From: an uncultured Victivallaceae bacterium
GTDB taxonomy: Bacteria > Verrucomicrobiota > Lentisphaeria > Victivallales > Victivallaceae
NCBI GenBank assembly: GCA_944392655.1
Contig: CALXXL010000004.1
Location: 62,001 to 126,000, forward strand
Length of the DNA: 64,000 nt
Direction: 5' to 3'
Part shown: piece after piece, positions 57,855-64,000 of the stretch
How the letters are laid out: every line of letters begins with the position of its first letter
Position numbering within the stretch: the first letter of the stretch is position 1
The notes under the pieces: model-generated
Database searches by the model: none
What the model saw: only the letters and a program-made list of their open reading frames with translations
What the model was told of the DNA's origin: nothing
Position numbers and translations under genes: made by a program

Positions 57855-58947
57855 TTAGTGTTGCGCTTCGCAAAAATGCTTCAATAAACATATCGATTTC
57901 GCCGTCGAGAACTGCGCCGGTATTGCCTGTTTCGGCTCCGGTCCGCAGGTCTTTAACCATCTGATATGGTTGCAGGACGTATGATCTTATCTGGCTGCCC
58001 CATCCGTTTTCCGACTGTTCTCCGCGGAGACCGGCGGCCTCCTGGCGTCGTTTTTCCTCTTCCATGGCGTACAGTTTAGCCTGGAGCATTTTCATAGCGG
58101 TCGCGCGGTTTTTATGCTGAGAGCGTTCATTCTGGCAGCATACGACTACGCCGGTTGGGAGGTGTGTTATGCGTACGGCGCTGTCGGTGGTATTAACGTG
58201 CTGACCTCCGGCGCCGCTTGATCTGTAGGTGTCGATGCGCAGATCTTTCTCATCGATTTCGATATCGATATCGTCGTCGAGTTCGGGGAACTCTTCGACG
58301 GAGGAGAAGGAGGTATGTCTTCTTGCGTTGCTGTCGAACGGCGATATGCGTACGAGGCGGTGTACGCCGCGTTCGGAGCGCAGATATCCATATGCGAATT
58401 CGCCGGTAACTCTCAAGGTAACGCTTTTAACACCGGCCTCTTCGCCTGGCTGCATATCGATAATTTCGTCTTTCCACCCTTTACGTTCAAAGAATCTGCG
58501 ATACATACGCAGCAGCATGGAGGCCCAGTCGCAGGACTCGGTGCCGCCTGCGCCGGCGTGAATGGTAACGTATGCGTTAGCGTGGTCGAACTTGCCGGAG
58601 AGGAAGCTGATAATTTCGATATCCGAGATCTCCTTTTCGAGTTTCTGAGCGGATTCATCGGCTTCCTGGAGCAGCGATTCGTCCTCGTTGGCGAGTTCGG
58701 CGAGGGCATAAAAGTCTTCGGCGTCGGCTGCGAGTTTATCGAACGGCTGGATAAGGTTGCGGCAGCTGCTCAAAGCAGCCATAAGGTTCTGAGCTTCCTC
58801 TTTGCGGTCCCAGAAATCGGGTGCGGCCATTTTCGCTTCGATTTCGGCCATTTCGCGCCGTTTTTCGTCGATATGTAAAAAATCCTTCAGCGTCTGGAGT
58901 CGTTTTTTCAGCTCATCGGCGAAGGTATTAAGTTCATCAAAAGTCAT
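57847..58947 (-). CDS. prfB: Peptide chain release factor 2, without programmed frameshift
   Basis: Terminates translation at UGA and UAA. The class-2 anticodon motif S-P-F (in R-I-S-P-F-D-S, about 210) and the catalytic G-G-Q (in G-A-G-G-Q-H-V-N, about 248) are present. 366 residues in one frame: at the place where E. coli and most others have an in-frame UGA (between L and D-Y-D near residue 25), this gene reads F-L-H-I-D-E with no stop, so the classic frameshift feedback is absent. Confidence 0.96.
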   Translation of the reverse strand: MTFDELNTFADELKKRLQTLKDFLHIDEKRREMAEIEAKMAAPDFWDRKEEAQNLMAALSSCRNLIQPFDKLAADAEDFYALAELANEDESLLQEADESAQKLEKEISDIEIISFLSGKFDHANAYVTIHAGAGGTESCDWASMLLRMYRRFFERKGWKDEIIDMQPGEEAGVKSVTLRVTGEFAYGYLRSERGVHRLVRISPFDSNARRHTSFSSVEEFPELDDDIDIEIDEKDLRIDTYRSSGAGGQHVNTTDSAVRITHLPTGVVVCCQNERSQHKNRATAMKMLQAKLYAMEEEKRRQEAAGLRGEQSENGWGSQIRSYVLQPYQMVKDLRTGAETGNTGAVLDGEIDMFIEAFLRSATLNA

Positions 58948-59012
58948 ATTTCAATCCGTTTTTATAATATCTAAGAGTTACGGCAGATAATCTAGCATGA
59001 AATGGCTGAAAA

Positions 59013-60221
59013 TCAAGAGTTATTTACTGCAACCATAAGACCTTTCAGGTAACTGCTTTCCGGATGGTTGAGGGCGATGGGGTGATCGGCGTCCTGAGCC
59101 AGTCGGCGCAGTATGACTGCGTCCCTGCCGGAATCGAGAGCCGCGTCGAAGGTGATTTTGGTAAAAAGCTCCTGAGAAACCAGTCCCGAGCATGAGAAAG
59201 TAAAAATAATTCCTCCCGGGTTAAGGAGTTTAAAAGCCCGCATAGCCAGCTCTTTGTAAGCCCGGCATCCCTTTATGAGGTGATATTTTGAGTCGACGAG
59301 TTTCGGTGGATCCAGAATGATCATATCGAAGAACTTTTTATCTTTCTCATACTGCCGCATGAGTTCGAATACGTCGGCTCTGGTATTACGGAATTTTGCT
59401 TCCGGGATCTGGTTGAGATTCATATTCCGCCGTGCGGTCTCCAGCGCCGGAGCGCTGGAGTCGACATTTTCCACGAAAGCGGCCTGAGCGGTTGCTGCTG
59501 CTGCTGCGAAACCTCCGGTATAGGAGAACAGGTTGAGAACGGTTCTGTCTTTGGCAAACATTGCGGCGGTTTTGCGATTAAGTCTCTGGTCGAAATAGAA
59601 TCCGGTTTTGTGGCCGTGTACTACATCGGCGGCGAGCCGCCACTCATATTCGCTGATAATGATTTCAGGGGGAGGATTTTCGCCGTATATGACGCCCTGG
59701 CGCATGGGCAGTCCCTCTTTCCGGCGCACGTCGGCGTCGGAGCGTTCATAAATGCCTTTAATATCGGGGAACAGGTCGAGGAGTGCGCCGACGATCTCAT
59801 CTTTCATCATATCTGCCGGAGCGCTCAAAAGCTGGATTACCAGGAAATCGTTGTAGAGGTCGATGATGATCCCCGGGAGGGCGTCGCCTTCAGCGGCGAC
59901 GAGCCGGTATGCCGAGGCGCATTGAGGAATCATTGCACTCTGCCGGAGCTGATATGCGGCGGCGATTTTGCGCCGGAAGAATGCGCGGTTGATCTTTTCC
60001 TGGAGGAAGCTCCACACCTTTGCGGATATCTGTGATTTGGGAGAATATCCTGCCACGGCGAGGAATTCGCCCCTGTCGCTGACGACATTGACTGCTGCGG
60101 CCGGTTTATCAGCCTCCTGCGGTGGTTGTGCGATAGCGCCGGAGAACACCCAGAAGTTACGGAGTTTAAGAGATTTCTCTCTTCCCGGCTTTAATCTGAT
60201 TTCGGTATTATTATTGGGCAT
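59013..60221 (-). CDS. RlmI-like 23S rRNA cytosine methyltransferase
   Basis: Class I SAM-dependent methylase with an N-terminal PUA domain (about 1-75) and a Rossmann core: L-N-L-F-S-Y-T-G-G-F (about 232-241, SAM binding), I-I-L-D-P-P-K-L-V (about 300-308, catalytic) and F-S-C-S-G-L (about 346-351, catalytic cysteine). 402 residues. It matches RlmI, which makes m5C1962, but related proteins modify other bases. Confidence 0.9.
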   Translation of the reverse strand: MPNNNTEIRLKPGREKSLKLRNFWVFSGAIAQPPQEADKPAAAVNVVSDRGEFLAVAGYSPKSQISAKVWSFLQEKINRAFFRRKIAAAYQLRQSAMIPQCASAYRLVAAEGDALPGIIIDLYNDFLVIQLLSAPADMMKDEIVGALLDLFPDIKGIYERSDADVRRKEGLPMRQGVIYGENPPPEIIISEYEWRLAADVVHGHKTGFYFDQRLNRKTAAMFAKDRTVLNLFSYTGGFAAAAATAQAAFVENVDSSAPALETARRNMNLNQIPEAKFRNTRADVFELMRQYEKDKKFFDMIILDPPKLVDSKYHLIKGCRAYKELAMRAFKLLNPGGIIFTFSCSGLVSQELFTKITFDAALDSGRDAVILRRLAQDADHPIALNHPESSYLKGLMVAVNNS

Positions 60222-60227
60222 AATTAT

Positions 60228-60761
60228 TTACTCTTGGTCAAAGATGGCGTTATATACGCGCAGATTCTCCTGTTGTTCAACTGCTTCCAGTTCAGCATCT
60301 GGGAGAACGGCGCGAGCGGCGTCGATAAGATATTCGGGAATTTCGCCATTATCCGCCGGTTTGCGTGAAAGGATCCACAATTCATCATTGCGTTCATTAT
60401 AAATCACGGTTTCCCGGTAATCCCGGTCGAGGTATACGATATAACACTTCCCGGCGTTAAAAATGCTGTTTTTCATGTCAAACACCCCGGTATCCGGGTC
60501 ATTGAATTTGAGTGAACCTGACTGAGTCCGGTTTTTCCCGTCAATAATTTCGCGGCGTTGGAATTCGATTTTGCCATTGGGCATACATTCGAAGTTGAAC
60601 CTTGTTTCGGTGGCGTTTCCGGCTGGATGCCCGGCGATTTTGTACCATACGCCGCAGAATTTTGCCGCGTCGAATGGTGTAACGGGCTGGATATTGTTAT
60701 TGGTGGTACATCCGCAGAGAATGATTGCGGCGGAGATCAAAGCCGGAATGAATCTGAACAT
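60228..60761 (-). CDS. Lipocalin-family lipoprotein (Blc-like)
   Basis: A 177-residue lipoprotein. Signal with I-L-C-G-C, then lipocalin motif F-C-G-V-W-Y-K-I-A-G-H-P (about 35-46; G-x-W), a beta barrel including Y-I-V-Y-L-D-R-D-Y (about 107-115) and W-I-L-S-R (about 128-132), the last forming the second lipocalin motif. Outer-membrane lipocalins bind lysophospholipids and help under stress. It fits with the LplT-like transporter in the window, but is not adjacent to it. Confidence 0.9.
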   Translation of the reverse strand: MFRFIPALISAAIILCGCTTNNNIQPVTPFDAAKFCGVWYKIAGHPAGNATETRFNFECMPNGKIEFQRREIIDGKNRTQSGSLKFNDPDTGVFDMKNSIFNAGKCYIVYLDRDYRETVIYNERNDELWILSRKPADNGEIPEYLIDAARAVLPDAELEAVEQQENLRVYNAIFDQE

Positions 60762-60772
60762 ATTTCACCTCT

Positions 60773-62890
60773 CTATCTCAAATAATATTGATACAGCTCC
60801 AGATTTTTCTGTCTTGGCAGTTCAAAGACCGTGCCATTGGGCAGAGAGATCAGAGTTGTGCCGTAATCGTCCTGATATCTGGCGGAAATCTGATACTCTC
60901 TATAATGTAACACATTAAATTGATTTTTTAAAGTAAAAGCAGTGCATCCGCCCTGCCATATTGCGGATTTTCCGACGGTGCGGCATGGATACGGGGCGAT
61001 GATGATGGCGGTCTTTGCGGTTGGTTTGCGTTGCGGGAGGATGAGAAGCTGAAGATTTTCGTCCGGGGTGAATGCCTGAACGCCTTTGGAATCGGCGGCA
61101 TTTGCGTTTGCCAGTGCGAGATAGTTGATCTGGCTGACGCCGTGTTGCTGAAGAAAATCTGACACACACTGTGCGGACTGGTAGTCTGGAGCGTTGAGTG
61201 CGGCGGCGAAATTTTTTGAGGGATCGGCGACCGCGATCATGGGTATTTGTGTTCCTCCGTTAGCGATCAGGATAAACGGTCTGGCGAAGAGTGGAGCGCC
61301 GAATATGACCGCGCACCATACGGTGATTACGGCGAATCCAGCCGCTCTCATTCTGCTTCCGGCGAAGAGAGCTGCTACTGCGACGATAAATGCGGCAGTC
61401 ATCCATGCGTTTGGAGTTATTGCAACTGCGGGGGTGAAGAGTGAGTCGATAAATCCGGCGATTTTTTCGAGAACCGCCACGAGGAAATTGAGTATATCTC
61501 CGGAGAGCTGATAAACCGGCGGTATAAAACTCCCAACAGCTCTTATTCCGGAGACGATAAAGATCAGTGGTGTAAGAGGCAGGATGAACAGATTTCCCGG
61601 GAAAGAAGCGGGGATAAACATCCCCTGATGGTGAAGCGCCAGCGGCATGGCAGCCAGATACGCGGCGGCTCCGGCGGTCACGGTGAGCGGCAGTTTAATT
61701 TTCAGGCAGTTGCGGAGCGGTTTTCTCTGCATATGGAGGGGCAGGAAGAGATCGTCTCCGGCGAGATACCGGCGCATAATTTTCTGTTTCTGAGCGAATA
61801 ACAGGAGAATTGCGGTCACGGTGAACGAGAACTGGAATCCGAGGTCGAACAGGTTGCGCGGATTAAACACGAGCAGAATTACGGCGGCGAGAGCAATAGC
61901 CGATAACGGTTGGATTTTCAATCCGCACAGCTGTGAAACGATATATACTCCGATCATAATGGCGGCGCGTACGGCAGGCGGCTGTGCTCCGCATATAATC
62001 ACATACATAATAACTGCGGCGAGCGCGGTAAAATTCTTCATCTGCCACGGCAGTGGACGGAGTATGGCGAAGATGATGAGAGCTGCGATACCGACGTGCA
62101 TACCTGACACGGAGAACAGGTGGATAATTCCGCTCTGGAGGAACATCTTTTTCGTCTCCGGTTCGAGGTTATTGCGCTGATTAAAGAGCATAGCTTCGAT
62201 TATAGCGGCATAATTTTCCGTCAGCCCTCCGGTGATAATTCCGGCGAGATTTTCGCGTGCGGCGAACATTTTCCGCAGCACACCCCCGTTGGACGCAATC
62301 TTCTCCGGAGTTGATTCCGGGTGTATAGTCCCTGCGAATCCGCGGTTAATCATATACTGGTCAAAGCTGTCCGGCGGCAGGAACTTCTGCCGTTGAACCT
62401 CTCCCCGGTCATTGATCAAGTTAATTCTGATTTCTTTTGCTGGGGTGAAGACAGTTCCGTCAAACCTGAAGATATCGCCGTATCCGTAGACGGTATTTTC
62501 CGGCAGACGGACAAAAGCATGTTTTCCCGTCAATCCGTATTGTTCTCCGGCGGCAGAGTTAAATCCGGAGATCTGTACTTGAGTCAAGCCGTGCCCGGAG
62601 GCGGCAGAGCGGCCGGAATTTTCAGTTATTTCAACGGTAAATTCTCCGTATATGGCGGGATACGGCACACTCTGACGGTGGCATTCCTGCCATACTGAGC
62701 TGATGGTGCCGAATGCGGCGCCGATCAGGAAGAGGGCGGAGATCCGTCGTTTTCCGGTCTGTGATTTTACGGCAACGATTGCGGTAGCGGCGGCGATAAC
62801 GATGGAAAAAGAGAGGAAGCCGTAAACCGCAGTTACGGCGCAGATGATACCTGCGAGAAGGAAGTATACGCCGGCCTGTCTGGTTGGCAT
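60773..62890 (-). CDS. comEC: ComEC/Rec2-family DNA uptake channel
   Basis: Inner-membrane channel that brings single-stranded DNA into the cell during competence. A soluble N-terminal OB-like domain with two helices, then the competence domain with H-L-F-S-V-S-G-M-H-V-G (about 260-270) and about ten helices, and a shortened C-terminus of ~150 residues. The usual beta-lactamase-like nuclease domain (H-x-D-x-D-H) is not seen, so it is a reduced form. ATG 62890 is 4 bases after the PHP gene. 705 residues. Confidence 0.92.
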   Translation of the reverse strand: MPTRQAGVYFLLAGIICAVTAVYGFLSFSIVIAAATAIVAVKSQTGKRRISALFLIGAAFGTISSVWQECHRQSVPYPAIYGEFTVEITENSGRSAASGHGLTQVQISGFNSAAGEQYGLTGKHAFVRLPENTVYGYGDIFRFDGTVFTPAKEIRINLINDRGEVQRQKFLPPDSFDQYMINRGFAGTIHPESTPEKIASNGGVLRKMFAARENLAGIITGGLTENYAAIIEAMLFNQRNNLEPETKKMFLQSGIIHLFSVSGMHVGIAALIIFAILRPLPWQMKNFTALAAVIMYVIICGAQPPAVRAAIMIGVYIVSQLCGLKIQPLSAIALAAVILLVFNPRNLFDLGFQFSFTVTAILLLFAQKQKIMRRYLAGDDLFLPLHMQRKPLRNCLKIKLPLTVTAGAAAYLAAMPLALHHQGMFIPASFPGNLFILPLTPLIFIVSGIRAVGSFIPPVYQLSGDILNFLVAVLEKIAGFIDSLFTPAVAITPNAWMTAAFIVAVAALFAGSRMRAAGFAVITVWCAVIFGAPLFARPFILIANGGTQIPMIAVADPSKNFAAALNAPDYQSAQCVSDFLQQHGVSQINYLALANANAADSKGVQAFTPDENLQLLILPQRKPTAKTAIIIAPYPCRTVGKSAIWQGGCTAFTLKNQFNVLHYREYQISARYQDDYGTTLISLPNGTVFELPRQKNLELYQYYLR

Positions 62891-62894
62891 AAGA

Positions 62895-63773
62895 TCATTC
62901 CGTTTTCGGGAGATATCCGGCGCGTATATTTTCGATTCTGTTCTCAAGCGGAGCGATCACTTCAGCGGGGACAAACAGATTGCCGTATCCGGAACCTACG
63001 GCGATATTTTTGTGTCCTGCGCCGTGGAAGTCGCTTCCTCCGGAGAGGATGAGATCAAACTCCTGAGCGAGGTTTTTAACGAGAGTAGTCTGTTCTTCGC
63101 AGAATCCGGCATAATAAGCTTCCATGCCGTCGAGACCGGCGGGTGTGATATGCCGCAGGACTTTTTTTGCCCACTGTCTTTCGCGTCCGTTGGCATATAC
63201 CGGGTGGGCCCATATAGCGGCGCCACCGGCCTGATGTATAACCTGTATAACTTCGGCTGGGGTGGGGAGCAGTCGCGGAACATATCCCGGGGCGCCGTGG
63301 CGGAGCAATTTTTCGAATACGGCGTTGGTATCCTCAAAGTTGTATATTCTGCACAGTATTCTGGCGAAATGCATTCGTCCTACCACCTCATGATTTATCC
63401 ACTCCTCATCGGGGACGGGGTATCCGCACTGGGCGAGTCTTTCGCTCATTATTCTGGCGCGTCTGAGTCGTTCGAGTTTCATGTTGTCTAGGAACTTGCG
63501 CAGTTCCTGATTATGGTGATTGATGCCGAGTCCGATGATATGGATTTCGCGGTATCCGTAACGGCTGGAAAGCTCCACGCCGGGGAAGCACTTCATTTCG
63601 GGGAAATTTTTTCCGGCGAGGAGGAACTCCTCAACACCCTCAATGGTATCGTGGTCGGTGATGGCGCAAGCGGCGAGTCCGGCATTATTTGCGAGTACCG
63701 GCAGTCTGTCCGGTGGTTCGGAGCCGTCGGACGCGGTGCTGTGCAGATGAAAGTCTACGCGGTCGCGGCTCAT
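62895..63773 (-). CDS. PHP-domain phosphoesterase (YciV/RNase AM-like)
   Basis: A 292-residue metal-dependent hydrolase. Motifs: V-D-F-H-L-H-S-T-A-S-D-G (about 6-17), I-T-D-H-D-T-I-E-G (about 38-46), F-P-G-V-E-L-S (about 63-69), I-W-A-H-P-V (about 186-191) and G-S-D-F-H-G (about 245-250), the complete PHP metal set. Relatives cut 3',5'-nucleoside bisphosphates or trim short RNA 5' ends. It overlaps the amidase stop by 4 bases. Confidence 0.92.
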   Translation of the reverse strand: MSRDRVDFHLHSTASDGSEPPDRLPVLANNAGLAACAITDHDTIEGVEEFLLAGKNFPEMKCFPGVELSSRYGYREIHIIGLGINHHNQELRKFLDNMKLERLRRARIMSERLAQCGYPVPDEEWINHEVVGRMHFARILCRIYNFEDTNAVFEKLLRHGAPGYVPRLLPTPAEVIQVIHQAGGAAIWAHPVYANGRERQWAKKVLRHITPAGLDGMEAYYAGFCEEQTTLVKNLAQEFDLILSGGSDFHGAGHKNIAVGSGYGNLFVPAEVIAPLENRIENIRAGYLPKTE

Positions 63774-64000
63774 AGCATTCCCTTCCGGTAATTATCGATC
63801 CCGTCGGCTATAGCCCGGGCTATTTTGAGTTGATATTCTGGATTATTGAGGAGTTTCTCCTCATTTTCGTTGCTGACGAAACCGCACTCCACGAGTACAG
63901 CCGGCACGGAGTTGCGGTACAGTACATGGAATCGTGCGCGTTTTGCGCCGCGGTCATTTGCGCCGGTAGATTCGATCAATTTTTTCTGAATGGCGTAAGC
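63770..64000 (-). CDS. N-acetylmuramoyl-L-alanine amidase, C-terminal part (5'-truncated)
   Basis: The C-terminal 76 codons of an Ami-type zinc amidase that splits peptidoglycan crosslink peptides from muramic acid. The frame runs open to the window edge (A-Y-A-I-Q-K-K-L before the visible TTG). Signature: F-H-V-L-Y-R-N-S-V-P-A-V-L-V-E-C-G-F-V-S-N (about 25-45), with the catalytic glutamate in V-E-C-G-F. The zinc histidines lie outside the window. Confidence 0.92.
   Translation of the reverse strand, partial: AYAIQKKLIESTGANDRGAKRARFHVLYRNSVPAVLVECGFVSNENEEKLLNNPEYQLKIARAIADGIDNYRKGML

Noticed and set aside
1-64000. CRISPR array
   Set aside because: No short repeats with regular spacers; the repeats seen are single pairs tied to terminators and tRNA ends.

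Overview
The window is a 64 kb stretch of a bacterial chromosome, densely coded on both strands. The gene set points to an anaerobic, Gram-negative-type member of the PVC superphylum, most likely Lentisphaerota (Victivallales-like); this is inference, not a database result. The signs are: ExbB/ExbD/TonB and many lipoproteins (an outer membrane); a six-subunit Rnf complex; a NifU/NifS Fe-S system; carbohydrate enzymes (GH36 alpha-galactosidase, a large clan-A glycosidase, a ThuA protein, an AGE-family protein, a NagX-like acetyltransferase); and a TIGR04073-type protein of the kind seen in Lentisphaerae and Verrucomicrobia. There is no rRNA operon and no CRISPR array.

Layout. 1-2070: 5'-truncated exbB, exbD, a TonB-like gene and a small zinc-ribbon membrane protein. 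2178-4868: sugar isomerase, NagX-like protein and an orphan phage terminase-small-subunit-like gene. 4873-7356 (-): argB-aroK-aroC. 7540-12442 (+): DEAD-box helicase, alpha-galactosidase and an anchored protein. 12485-15431 (-): YicC, a lipoprotein, ThuA and a stand-alone Lrp/AsnC effector domain. 15687-21002 (+): rnfABCDGE. 21084-23979: a candidate structured RNA, then rpmJ-rpsM-rpsK-rpoA-rplQ without rpsD. 24238-26132: two envelope genes and tRNA-Leu. 26133-31935 (-): LplT-like MFS protein, AGE-family protein, murJ, ychF and the TIGR04073-like protein. 32250-39337 (+): queF-argJ, then trpB-proS-nifU-nifS and a DUF493-like gene. 39637-42568: an envelope cluster with two very small genes. 42700-46421: tRNA-Gln, tRNA-Phe and an AT-rich restriction-modification island. 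46445-49663 (-): large glycosidase. 49949-55045: small membrane proteins, AzlCD, a class D beta-lactamase and a TetR-ferredoxin-TIGR04076 operon. 55279-64000 (-): tRNA(CAT), YraN, a YeeE/YedE pair, rnhC, prfB, RlmI-like, lipocalin, comEC, a PHP phosphatase and a truncated amidase.

The most striking feature is a recurring structure at tRNA loci. Downstream of tRNA-Leu, tRNA-Phe and tRNA(CAT) the tRNA 3' tail plus its terminator is present again as a direct repeat. At tRNA-Phe the repeat is an exact 101-bp copy. A third, diverged copy closes off a 3-gene, AT-rich defence island: an HTH-m5C methyltransferase fusion, an HNH nuclease and Vsr. The methyltransferase gene has a recognisable promoter with an inverted repeat over the predicted start of transcription, suggesting self-regulation through its own HTH domain. 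No integrase is present, so the island looks like a tRNA-anchored cassette mobilised in trans or fixed in place.
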